64,000 bases of DNA from assembly GCA_949287835.1 (NCBI GenBank), contig CASEHV010000023.1:1-64000 (forward strand). The letters are read 5' to 3'. The first letter of the stretch is position 1; each line of letters opens with the position of its first letter. Both the position numbers and the translations under genes were made by a program. This document shows, one piece after another, positions 26,072-34,530 of this stretch. Source of the stretch: an uncultured Helicobacter sp. (GTDB lineage Bacteria > Campylobacterota > Campylobacteria > Campylobacterales > Helicobacteraceae). The notes under the pieces are model-generated. The model saw only the letters and a program-made list of their open reading frames with translations, was not told where the DNA came from and ran no database searches.

Positions 26072-27897
26072 GGATTCTAAAAAGAGTGCGAGGCATTGCC
26101 ACAAGTGTGATAATGAGTGTTTTGCTTTTTGGCTGTGTGCCGAAGATGACAGAGCTACCAGATGATAGCAAAGTGCCTTTGAGCCAGACAAATATCTGTC
26201 TTAATGAATCTATCCTAGAGGCTAAAGATTCTAAAGATATAAAGTTTAGCAAGGAATGCAGGGGTGATGAGGCATTACTAGATACGCAGTGGTGGCAGGG
26301 CTTTGGGGATTCAAACCTGCTTGTTTTACTAAAGAGTGCTAGGGAGTTTAATACCCAAAATAAACTTACAAAAACCCACATAGACATGGCTAGAGAGGCA
26401 CTAAAACTATCCCGCTCAAGTCTCTATCCGCAGGCTAGTTTAGGCATAAATCCAGCCTATAATAAAACCGTGCTACATGACCTCTACGGACTAGGGGAAG
26501 TTAGCCTTGATTTTTCCTATCATTTGGACTTTTTTGGTAAATACAGACATGCAGCTAAGGCAAAGTATTATGAACTACAAGCACAAATAGCACAGGGTTA
26601 TGCGACTTCTCTAATGGTAGATATGCTAACTGCAAAGGCATATTTTAGCTATCTAGCATTGCAGGAGAGGCTAGAACTATTAAATACGACATTGCAAACA
26701 CGCAAAAGTGAGCTAGACATCATCATGGATAGAGAGAGCGTTGGCTACATTAGTGCTTATGATACGCAACAAGCAAAGATTCAATACGAATCTGTAAAGG
26801 CAAGTCTCTCTAGCACAAGACTTGCATTACTAAAATCAAAAGATACCATAGAGTATTTAAGTGGCGTGAATGTGGATTCTATACAGCCTGTTATGTTGAG
26901 TAATTTAAAATCCAAAGATTCTTCATATACGTTAGATTCTTCAAGTGAGTTCGCAATGACAGAATCATCAAGAACTACAGAATCTCGTCATGTTGAGCGT
27001 AGCGAAACATCTATAAATTTTAAAGATTCTCCACATTCGTTAGATTCTCCACATGCGTTTGCAATGATGGATTTAGGTCATGTTGAGCAAAGCGAAACAT
27101 CTCTAAAATCCCAAAAAAAGACAGAATCTAGGGCAACACAGAATCTAGATTCCAAAAAAGATTCTTCGCTTAACACTCACAATGACAGGGTAAAACAAAA
27201 TGACGCAGGGAATGCAAAAGGCACTAGAAATGCAAAAGATACGAAAGAAGTAAACACAAAAAAAAACACCAAAGTAGAAAAAACACCCTTTGAAAGCATA
27301 GCAATACCAGCATTGCCTAGCTATATATCTGTGAAATTATTAAATGAGCGACCCGATGTCATGTATGCTAATTTTATGTTAGCAGCAAGCAATGAAAAAC
27401 TAGCGAGTGCTAGGGCAGATTTTCTACCAGACTTTAGCATAGGCATTAATCTTGGTGCGGTAGGCATTGAGAATTTTACGCAGTTTCTAGCAATAGGCGG
27501 CATTGGTGCTAGTATATTAACGCCTATTTTCAAAGGAGGAGAGCTAAAGGCTAGATTTGGCATTGCAAATGCACTTATGCAAGAAGCCGCATACATGTAT
27601 AGAGATGTCGTGATAAAGGCATACATGGAAGCAAAAGAGACATATGCAAGTATCTATTTAATCAGTGATGAGCTAAAGATTCTAGCAAAGCAAGAGAGTG
27701 CTGCAAAGGAGGCACTATATCATGCAAAGGAACGTTATAACATGGGGTATTCATCATATCTTGAGGTTATAGACGCACAACGTTCCTTGCTAGAAATACA
27801 AATTAACATGATAAATCTAAAAAACATGTATTTAGAATCTCTAATCGATTTTTACATCGCAATGGGTGGTGGTGTAAAATGGAATGCTAAATCTTAG
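26068..27897 (+). CDS. NodT-type outer-membrane factor lipoprotein with a repeat-derived insert
   Basis: Third gene of the efflux operon, its ATG overlapping the emrA stop (ATGA). Lipobox LLFGC is at about 19-23. The first repeat carries WWQGFGDSNLLVLL and FSYHLDFFGKYRHAAKA, the second LLNERPDVMYANFMLAA and SSYLEVIDAQRSLLEIQ. Between the halves, roughly residues 285-405, lies an insert not found in relatives: TESRHVERSETS, LGHVEQSETS, then a Lys/Asn/Thr-rich run. This is dispersed intergenic repeat DNA read in frame. The insert falls where the equatorial domain connects the two repeats, so it may be tolerated. Total 609 residues against about 470-500 for the family. Confidence 0.9.
   Translation: MRILKRVRGIATSVIMSVLLFGCVPKMTELPDDSKVPLSQTNICLNESILEAKDSKDIKFSKECRGDEALLDTQWWQGFGDSNLLVLLKSAREFNTQNKLTKTHIDMAREALKLSRSSLYPQASLGINPAYNKTVLHDLYGLGEVSLDFSYHLDFFGKYRHAAKAKYYELQAQIAQGYATSLMVDMLTAKAYFSYLALQERLELLNTTLQTRKSELDIIMDRESVGYISAYDTQQAKIQYESVKASLSSTRLALLKSKDTIEYLSGVNVDSIQPVMLSNLKSKDSSYTLDSSSEFAMTESSRTTESRHVERSETSINFKDSPHSLDSPHAFAMMDLGHVEQSETSLKSQKKTESRATQNLDSKKDSSLNTHNDRVKQNDAGNAKGTRNAKDTKEVNTKKNTKVEKTPFESIAIPALPSYISVKLLNERPDVMYANFMLAASNEKLASARADFLPDFSIGINLGAVGIENFTQFLAIGGIGASILTPIFKGGELKARFGIANALMQEAAYMYRDVVIKAYMEAKETYASIYLISDELKILAKQESAAKEALYHAKERYNMGYSSYLEVIDAQRSLLEIQINMINLKNMYLESLIDFYIAMGGGVKWNAKS
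26987..27104 (+). repeat. Two HVERSETS-type repeat units inside the outer-membrane-factor gene
   Basis: GTCATGTTGAGCGTAGCGAAACATCT at 26987-27012 and GTCATGTTGAGCAAAGCGAAACATCT from 27077 encode RHVERSETS and GHVEQSETS. A related GATTCTTCGCTTAACACTCACAATGACA follows at 27160-27187, the opposite half of the palindromic elements seen at 58427 and 61493. Confidence 0.8.
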
Positions 27898-27962
27898 CAG
27901 TTTTATGATAAAAATTACAAACTTAAGCTAAAATACAAGGTTACACCATTTTAGGAGTGATT

Positions 27963-28277
27963 ATGGCAAACAACAAATACATAGAGGGCTTTGAACATTT
28001 AACAATAAACGAGGTTGATTTAGCCCAACCTAAAATGCAGGAAATTTTGATTCTAAACGATGATTACACAACTGCGGATTTTGTCGTTACTTTGCTTGTT
28101 AGAGTATTTGATAAAAGTCTTAGCGAAGCGACAAATATTACTCAGCATATCCATCATAATGGCAATGGCAGTTGCGGGATTTATCCATATGATATAGCGG
28201 AGCTAAAATATAGCCTAGCAAAGCAGATTATAAAAGATAATGGAATGCCTTTGCGTTTAGATATACGCGATGTTTAG
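27963..28277 (+). CDS. clpS: ClpS adaptor protein
   Basis: ClpS delivers N-degron substrates to ClpAP. The hallmark ILNDDYTTADFVVTLLVRVF holds the Asp/Asp and Thr that bind the N-terminal residue, followed by the ATNITQHIHHNGNGSCGIYPYDIAELK segment with the conserved histidine and ClpA-contact glycine. It directly precedes clpA. A GTG at 27957 is in frame, but TAGGAG six bases before the ATG at 27963 (GCAAACAAC) selects that start. About 104 residues, normal length. Confidence 0.94.
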   Translation: MANNKYIEGFEHLTINEVDLAQPKMQEILILNDDYTTADFVVTLLVRVFDKSLSEATNITQHIHHNGNGSCGIYPYDIAELKYSLAKQIIKDNGMPLRLDIRDV

Positions 28278-28288
28278 TGGAGTTTTTT

Positions 28289-30607
28289 ATGGGTAAAATG
28301 AGTGAAGAGCTAGGCAATGTCTTGCAGGGGGCGGTTAATCTTGCAGATAAAATGTCGCAGGATATTTTGACCTTAGAGCATGTTTTTTACTCCCTTATTA
28401 GCATACCAAATGGCGATGCGCTTGTTAGGGCAACGGGCGTAGATACTTCTATACTATCTAGTTCTATTATTTCGTATTTAGAGAAATATATACCGCCTAG
28501 CACGAAGTCGCGCGATTATGACAATCCTCAGCACACGCCTGCATTTTCGAGAGTCTTTGAAAACATGGTAGCACATGCAGAATCTTCTAGCAAACAAGTC
28601 ATTGGCATAGGAGATTTATTTGTATCATGTATGAGAGAGAGTGATAGCTATTGTGTTAGATTGCTTAAATCACTTGGCGTATCGATAGAAGATGTGATTC
28701 GCATTGTTGTGGATTTCGAGGATAGGCATAAAGTCGATAGAGCAGAAGAACAAGTAAGCTACATAGAGAAATATGCCAAAAATCTCAATAAATTAGCTAC
28801 AGATGGAAAGATAGACCCGCTTATTGGCAGAGAGACTGAGGTTAATCAGATATGTCAAGTGCTGTGTCGTAGGAAGAAAAATAATCCTATCTTGATAGGC
28901 GAGGCTGGTGTGGGTAAAAGTGCCATTGTAGAGGGATTAGCACTTAGAATCACAGAGGGAAATGTCCCTAAAAAACTACTTGATAGCGTGATATATTCAG
29001 TAGATGTTAGCTCTGTGATTGCTGGGACAAAATATCGTGGCGAGTTTGAGACAAGGATTAAAAAGATTCTTAGTGAAGTAGAAAAAGATAAAAATACCAT
29101 TATATTTTTCGATGAGATTCACATGATTGTGGGAGCGGGGCAGTCTCATAGCGGTGGCATGGATTTTTCAAATCTTCTAAAACCCATGCTTGCAAATGGC
29201 AAATTGCGTTGCATTGGTGCCACTACTACAAGCGATTATAAAACCTCCATTGACAAGGATAAGGCATTAGCTAGACGTTTTACACAAATAAAAGTAGATG
29301 AGCCAACTCAGGAGGAATGTCTAAAAATCCTGCAAAAGATTGCCCCACTTTATGAAAGATTCCATAATGTAACATATACTAGCGAGGCTCTTGAGGCATG
29401 TGTATCTCTATCTAGTAAGTATATAAGTGAAAAGCATCTGCCCGATAAGGCAATAGATCTATTAGATGAGGCAGGGGCAAAGTCTCAGTTGAATGAATAT
29501 GTAGAACGTAAAAAAATCGAAGTGAGAAATCAAGATTTAGCTCCACTGCTTTTTAAAAACCTAGAGAATCTTGATTCACTAAAGATTTATGGCACAAGAG
29601 ATTCTAAAATTAAGACAAAAGCGACAAAGACGATAAATAAGCAATATATAGAAACTCTTATGGCAGAGGTCATTAACATTCCTAAATCTAGCATTGATAG
29701 CGATGAGAGTAATCTACTTAAACATTTAGAATCTAATCTTAAAAAACGTATTTTCTCACAAGATAGTGCCATTGAGAAAATTGCAGAAAAGATTATGATT
29801 AATAAAGCTGGTCTTGGGGATTTAAATAAGCCAATTGCAAGCTTTCTTTTCACAGGTCCATCTGGCGTGGGTAAGACTGAGTTAAGCAAGGAGTTAGCAA
29901 AACTGCTAGGCATTAAATTTGAGAGAATCGACATGAGTGAGTATGCCGAGTCTCATAGCATTAGTAAGCTTATAGGTTCACCAGCGGGTTATGTGGGCTA
30001 TGAAAGTGGCGGTCTTTTGATAAATAAGATTCGCACAAATCCGCATTGCGTCCTGCTTTTAGATGAGATAGAGAAGGCACATAGCGATATTTATAATGTG
30101 TTATTGCAGATTATGGATTCCGCTACACTTACTGATAATCAAAACAACAAAGCCGATTTTAAAAACGTGATTTTAATCATGACTAGCAACGCAGGTAGCA
30201 AAGAGGGTAACTCTGTTGGATTCTTTGATACAAGCACAAATAGAGCAGACCTAGCTATTAAGCACACATTTAGCCCCGAGTTTCGAAGTAGGCTAGATGC
30301 AGTCATTAATTTCGACAAGCTAGGCGAGAAAGATTTACAGAGAATCGCACAAAAATATATAGATGATTTGAATGAAACATTGCAAGAGAAGCATATAACA
30401 TTAAAACTTAGCACAAAAGCGGCTAAATTCCTAGCCAAATCATCAATGGATACTGCACTTGGAGCAAGAGAGATTAAAAAAATTATAGACACCAGAATCA
30501 AACTTCCGCTTAGCAATGAGATTTTATTTGGAAAGCTTAAAAAGGGTGGAAATGCTCGTATTGAGCTAAAGGACGATTCTATCTCTCTTATTATCGACAA
30601 AGATTAA
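28289..30607 (+). CDS. clpA: ATP-dependent Clp protease ATP-binding subunit ClpA
   Basis: A two-ring AAA+ unfoldase that feeds ClpP. The N-domain (about 1-140) binds ClpS; the first Walker A is IGEAGVGKSAIVEG with Walker B IIFFDEIHMIVGAG, the second Walker A GPSGVGKTELSKELA with Walker B LLLDEIEKAHSDIYN, and the arginine finger region is FRSRLDAVINF. The ClpP-binding IGF/L loop should lie near TSTNRADL/IKHTF or in the second module. The GTG at 28277 overlaps the clpS stop, but GTGGAG six bases before the ATG at 28289 makes that the likely start. 772 residues, typical of ClpA. Gene order clpS-clpA is widely conserved. Confidence 0.95.
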   Translation: MGKMSEELGNVLQGAVNLADKMSQDILTLEHVFYSLISIPNGDALVRATGVDTSILSSSIISYLEKYIPPSTKSRDYDNPQHTPAFSRVFENMVAHAESSSKQVIGIGDLFVSCMRESDSYCVRLLKSLGVSIEDVIRIVVDFEDRHKVDRAEEQVSYIEKYAKNLNKLATDGKIDPLIGRETEVNQICQVLCRRKKNNPILIGEAGVGKSAIVEGLALRITEGNVPKKLLDSVIYSVDVSSVIAGTKYRGEFETRIKKILSEVEKDKNTIIFFDEIHMIVGAGQSHSGGMDFSNLLKPMLANGKLRCIGATTTSDYKTSIDKDKALARRFTQIKVDEPTQEECLKILQKIAPLYERFHNVTYTSEALEACVSLSSKYISEKHLPDKAIDLLDEAGAKSQLNEYVERKKIEVRNQDLAPLLFKNLENLDSLKIYGTRDSKIKTKATKTINKQYIETLMAEVINIPKSSIDSDESNLLKHLESNLKKRIFSQDSAIEKIAEKIMINKAGLGDLNKPIASFLFTGPSGVGKTELSKELAKLLGIKFERIDMSEYAESHSISKLIGSPAGYVGYESGGLLINKIRTNPHCVLLLDEIEKAHSDIYNVLLQIMDSATLTDNQNNKADFKNVILIMTSNAGSKEGNSVGFFDTSTNRADLAIKHTFSPEFRSRLDAVINFDKLGEKDLQRIAQKYIDDLNETLQEKHITLKLSTKAAKFLAKSSMDTALGAREIKKIIDTRIKLPLSNEILFGKLKKGGNARIELKDDSISLIIDKD

Positions 30608-30823
30608 TTTCTGCCATTCCGACAACATTTTCTCCCCTCACCTATTTCCCAATGATTACAATTTATAGAATCTATTTCTAAAAATATAATATCTTTCATT
30701 TTTTTATATTTCCCCTCACAAAAGTTACAAATTTCATATATTTTAGATTCCAAATCTCATAAATACTCTCTTAAAAATTACAAATAATATAAAAAATTAA
30801 TGTTTATTTAAGTTTAAATACTC

Positions 30824-30829
30824 TATAAT
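30824..30829 (+). promoter_or_regulatory. Probable -10 box of the sulfur-linked operon
   Basis: TATAAT in ATACTCTATAATTCC about 30 bases before the yeeE ATG, at the end of a very AT-rich 250-base leader after clpA. No other gene lies between, so this would drive the five-gene operon. No operator could be identified. Confidence 0.55.
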
Positions 30830-30858
30830 TCCGCACATCTTATGACAAGGATATACTC

Positions 30859-31917
30859 ATGATAACGGGATTATTTGTCGGATTTTTGCTAGGATTTGTC
30901 CTTCAGCGTGGGAGATTCTGCGTTGTTGGGGCATATCGCGATTTATTCCTAACCAAAAAAGCTACGATTTTCATCGCACTTTTCATCGTCATTGCCCTGC
31001 AGAGTGTTGGCGTGTGGATTTTGCATGATTTAGGAATCATTGCTTTCAAAAATAGGGAATTTTACTGGCTATCAACCATCATAGGTGGCATCATCTTTGG
31101 CTTTGGCATGGTCATCGCAGGGGGCTGTGCTACTGGGACATGGTATAGGGCTGGAGAGGGGCTTATTGGCTCTATCGTGGCATTATTTTGCTACGCACTT
31201 GGTGCGGCGATGACAAAATATGGCGCACTGCATTTTATACAAGAGAATCTAAATGTTTATACGACTAGAGATTCTATGATATTTCAGACTCTAAATGTAT
31301 CGCCTTGGGTATTAGTGATAGTGCTATGTCTAGCGACATTATTTTTTGCGCTAAAAGAGCTATCAAAACCAAAGCTAAAAATCGCACGGCTAAAACCTAA
31401 GAAAGAAGGCATTAGTCATATTTTATTTGAAAAAGCTTGGCATCCATTTGTAACAGCTATCCTAGTGGCAATCATAGCCATAGTAGCATGGGTGCTATCT
31501 ACATGGAGTGGCAGGGCAGATGGACTAGGAATCACAACTCCATCGGCAAATCTCATGATGTTCCTAACTACAGGAAATACAGGCATTGTAGATTGGGGCG
31601 TATTCTTAGTGCTAGGCATTTTCATAGGCTCATTTAGTGCCGCAAAGCTATCTAATGAATTTCGCTTTCGCCTACCTGATATGAGGACATTAGCATTATC
31701 TGCATGTGGTGGAATCTTAATGGGCTTTGGCGCATCGCTAGCGGGGGGCTGCACGATTGGAAATGGCTTGGTTCAAACCTCGCTATTCTCATATCAAGGC
31801 TGGGTTGCCATGATATTTTTCATCATAGGCGCCTATATAGCGACATATATGTTTATTATCAAGAAAAATGTAAATGCTGGATTTACTACATTAGCAGGAG
31901 GACAATATGCAAAGTAA
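30859..31917 (+). CDS. YeeE/YedE-family sulfur-compound transporter
   Basis: About ten hydrophobic helices in 352 residues with two related Cys motifs, MVIAGGCATGTWYRAGEG near 95 and ASLAGGCTIGNGLVQTSLF near 300, the conserved cysteines of the thiosulfate channel YeeE and selenium-related YedE. The thiosulfate is passed inside along cysteines. It lies first in an operon; its stop overlaps the tusA start by 11 bases, and YeeE-TusA pairing is known in many bacteria. Substrate most likely thiosulfate or a persulfide, but selenium compounds are possible. AAGGAT precedes the ATG at 30859. Confidence 0.88.
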   Translation: MITGLFVGFLLGFVLQRGRFCVVGAYRDLFLTKKATIFIALFIVIALQSVGVWILHDLGIIAFKNREFYWLSTIIGGIIFGFGMVIAGGCATGTWYRAGEGLIGSIVALFCYALGAAMTKYGALHFIQENLNVYTTRDSMIFQTLNVSPWVLVIVLCLATLFFALKELSKPKLKIARLKPKKEGISHILFEKAWHPFVTAILVAIIAIVAWVLSTWSGRADGLGITTPSANLMMFLTTGNTGIVDWGVFLVLGIFIGSFSAAKLSNEFRFRLPDMRTLALSACGGILMGFGASLAGGCTIGNGLVQTSLFSYQGWVAMIFFIIGAYIATYMFIIKKNVNAGFTTLAGGQYAK

Positions 31918-32137
31918 TTATGTTTTGGATACAAGGGGTAAGGTATGCCCATTCCCACTTGTGGAGGCAAAGGAATTTGTAAAAGAGATTCCAAGCGGTG
32001 CGGAATTTGAAATCTATTTTGACTGCACACAGGCAACAGAAAGCATTCCACTTTGGGCAGCACAGAGCGGACATGAGGTAAAGGACTTTGAGAGTATAGG
32101 TGCTGCTGAGTGGAAGATGATCTTAATCAAGGCTTAG
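31907..32137 (+). CDS. TusA/SirA-family sulfurtransferase
   Basis: A 76-residue protein with the TusA motif VCPFPLVEAK, active Cys at 14, which carries sulfur as a persulfide. The strand-helix-strand body ends in WKMILIKA, typical length for TusA/YedF-like proteins. AGGAGG lies before the ATG at 31907. Its coupling to YeeE suggests it accepts the sulfur entering through that channel. It is not clearly the tRNA-thiolation TusA, since those genes are absent nearby. Confidence 0.92.
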   Translation: MQSNYVLDTRGKVCPFPLVEAKEFVKEIPSGAEFEIYFDCTQATESIPLWAAQSGHEVKDFESIGAAEWKMILIKA

Positions 32138-32146
32138 GGAGAGAGA

Positions 32147-33586
32147 ATGAAAAAGATTAGTTTCAATGCCTTTGAGATGAACTGCATCTCGCATTTAAGC
32201 CCTGGTCTTTGGCGCTATCCTAGTGATAAGGCATTGCAATACAAGGACATAGAGTATTGGCAGGAAGTAGCACGCATTGCTGAGAGAGGGTTATTTGATG
32301 CGGTATTTATCGCTGATGTGTTAGGCGTCTATGATATTTATGGGGGGAATGACATGGGCGCTTTAAAGACTGCCTTACAAGTGCCTGTAAATGACCCAAC
32401 GCAGTTAGCCGTTATAGGAGCGAGTGTAACAAAGCATGTAGGATTTGGAATTACTGCGGGTGTGCCTTTTGAGCATCCCTTTCCCTTTGCAAGACGTCTT
32501 AGTACACTAGACCATCTAACCAAAGGTCGCATAGGGTGGAATATCGTTACAGGCTATCTGCCAAGTGCTAATAGAAATATGGGTAGCAGTGAAATGCCCC
32601 ATGATGAGAGATATGACATGGCAGATGAGTATATGGAAGTCATCTATAAGCTACTTGAGGGGAGCTGGGAAGATGACGCTGTCGTGCTAGATTCTAAAAG
32701 CGGGGTATTTGCAGATTCTAGCAAGGTGCATCACATAGGGCATCATGGCAGATATTTTGATGTGCCCGGAATCCATGTCTGTGAGCCTAGCATTCAACGC
32801 ACCCCTGTGTTATTTCAAGCGGGGAACTCTACTCGTGGACGCAGATTTGCCGCTACCCATGCAGAGGCAATTTTCATAGCCCCGCCTACAAAGGAATACG
32901 CAAGGACAGCTATAAAGCAAATAAGAGATGCGTTAGTGCAGGCTGGGCGCGACCCATATAGCGCAAAGATTTACTGCCTTGCCACCATCATTACAGATTC
33001 TACACAGAATCTAGCGGAGGCAAAATATCGTGATTTACTATCCTACTCTAGCACAGAGGGAGCCTTGGTGCTTAACTCAGGGTGGCTAGGCGTGGATTTG
33101 AGTCGTTATGAATTAGACGACCCGCTTAGTAACATAAAATCTAATGCCATAGTCGCACAGATTGAGGCACTTAGTAATTCGACTACAAATGAGGGCAAGG
33201 AATGGACGCTTAGAGACTTGCTAAAACTCACAGGGCTAGGCTGTCAGGGACCAAAATTTGTAGGTGGTGCAAAAGAAGTATGCGATATATTAGAGGATTT
33301 TATGATATATAGTGATTGCGATGGATTTAACCTAGCCTATGCTACTACGCCTGGCACATTCCTAGATGTAGTGGAATTTGTGATTCCAAAATTGCAAAGT
33401 CGCGGCTTGTATAAAGAGGCGTATGTAGAAGGTAGCCTTAGACATAAGCTTTTTGGAAATGGAGATAGGCTAGATTATAATCATATCGCAGCAAGATATA
33501 GAGTGAATGGTTCGAAGTCTAGCATAAATGACTATGCGGGGACTGGACGCATTAAGCCAAAGAGGGATATGGATTATGTTATATAA
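32147..33586 (+). CDS. LLM-class flavin-dependent monooxygenase (NtaA/SnaA/DszA type)
   Basis: A luciferase-like FMNH2-dependent oxygenase of 479 residues. Family features are LWRYPSDKALQYKDIEYW, ERGLFDAVFIADVLG, EHPFPFARRLSTLDHLTKGRIGWNIVTGYL and VLFQAGNSTRGRRFAATHAEAIF. Members act on nitrilotriacetate, EDTA, dibenzothiophene sulfone and related compounds, and many sit in organosulfur operons. It follows tusA by 9 bases (GGGAGAG site) and its stop overlaps the ATP-grasp start, so it is tightly coupled with the sulfur genes. A reductase partner providing FMNH2 is not encoded here. Substrate unknown; desulfonation or desulfurisation is inference. Confidence 0.9.
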   Translation: MKKISFNAFEMNCISHLSPGLWRYPSDKALQYKDIEYWQEVARIAERGLFDAVFIADVLGVYDIYGGNDMGALKTALQVPVNDPTQLAVIGASVTKHVGFGITAGVPFEHPFPFARRLSTLDHLTKGRIGWNIVTGYLPSANRNMGSSEMPHDERYDMADEYMEVIYKLLEGSWEDDAVVLDSKSGVFADSSKVHHIGHHGRYFDVPGIHVCEPSIQRTPVLFQAGNSTRGRRFAATHAEAIFIAPPTKEYARTAIKQIRDALVQAGRDPYSAKIYCLATIITDSTQNLAEAKYRDLLSYSSTEGALVLNSGWLGVDLSRYELDDPLSNIKSNAIVAQIEALSNSTTNEGKEWTLRDLLKLTGLGCQGPKFVGGAKEVCDILEDFMIYSDCDGFNLAYATTPGTFLDVVEFVIPKLQSRGLYKEAYVEGSLRHKLFGNGDRLDYNHIAARYRVNGSKSSINDYAGTGRIKPKRDMDYVI

Positions 33587-34529
33587 TGACTATGAAGATG
33601 GCATTTTTATTTTACATGAAAATAGCGAGTGGATTGAGCCTTTCAGAGCGGCATTTCAGAGGGCGGGAGTAGAGTTTCGCGACTGGCATTTAAGCAAGGG
33701 TAGCATAGATTTATTTAAAGAGCCACCAAAGGGGGTATTTTGGAGCAGACTCTCAGCCTCTAGCCATACGCGTGGACATAGAGATTCTAAGGAATATGGC
33801 AGGGCTGTCCTCTCATGGCTACAATCACATAATAGACGTGTGATTAATGGCAGGAGTGTCTTAGAGTTTGAGGTAAGCAAAGTCTCGCAATATCTGGCAT
33901 TAAATGAGGCAGGTTTCCGAACTCCTTACAGCATTGCAGTCTTTGGTAAAGATGAGTTGCTAGTAAGAGCGCAGGGGCTAAAGACGCCTTTTATCACAAA
34001 GCATAATCAAGGTGGAAAAGGTCTTGGCGTAAAGATATTTGAGAATCTAAATAGCTTTAGAGATTATGTAGAATCTAGCGATTTTGAGCCATCTATTGAT
34101 GGCATTACGATATTGCAGGAATATATAGAATCAAAAGAGTTTTTTATCACGCGTCTTGAGTTTATCGGGGGTAGATTCCATTATGCCGTGCGTGTGGATA
34201 CAAGCGATGGGGCATTTGAGCTATGCCCTGCAGATTCATGTGAGGTAAAGCCATCTTTAGCGGGGGGAGCATGCGATATTAGGAGTAAATTTTCACTTCG
34301 CAGTGATGTAGATTCTAATATCATAAGACATTTAGAGAAATTCCTGCAAAGTCATAACATAGACATAGCAGGCATAGAGTTCATAGAAAGCAAAAGTGGC
34401 GAAATCGTCATCTATGATATTAATACAAACACAAACTACAATAGTGCAGTGGAATCAAGTGTGCCGCATAGAGCCGCAGATAGAGTCGTGGAGTTTTTAA
34501 GAGGGGAATTAGCAAAGGTCGGGGTGTAA
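33576..34529 (+). CDS. ATP-grasp family ligase between two flavin monooxygenases
   Basis: Features of the RimK-like ATP-grasp fold: the phosphate loop region TPFITKHNQGGKGLGVKIFE near 150, the adenine clamp ILQEYIESKEFFITRLEFI, and the metal-binding VIYDINTNTNYNSAVE with paired acidic/Asn residues near the C-terminus. Such enzymes ligate a carboxylate to an amine or thiol via acyl phosphate. The ATG at 33576 with AGAGGGA nine bases upstream (overlapping the previous stop) was chosen over an in-frame start at 33528. A one-base gap separates it from the second monooxygenase. The ligated substrate is unknown; co-occurrence suggests making or processing an S-containing amide or thioester. Confidence 0.82.
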   Translation: MLYNDYEDGIFILHENSEWIEPFRAAFQRAGVEFRDWHLSKGSIDLFKEPPKGVFWSRLSASSHTRGHRDSKEYGRAVLSWLQSHNRRVINGRSVLEFEVSKVSQYLALNEAGFRTPYSIAVFGKDELLVRAQGLKTPFITKHNQGGKGLGVKIFENLNSFRDYVESSDFEPSIDGITILQEYIESKEFFITRLEFIGGRFHYAVRVDTSDGAFELCPADSCEVKPSLAGGACDIRSKFSLRSDVDSNIIRHLEKFLQSHNIDIAGIEFIESKSGEIVIYDINTNTNYNSAVESSVPHRAADRVVEFLRGELAKVGV

Positions 34530-34530
34530 T

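Noticed and set aside
26068-27897. Pseudogene call for the outer-membrane factor because of its extra length
   Set aside because: Both structural repeats and the lipobox are intact and the insert keeps the frame.
30139-30600. 153-codon frame opposite the end of clpA
   Set aside because: Antisense of a conserved ClpA region; Ser/Phe-rich with no family features.
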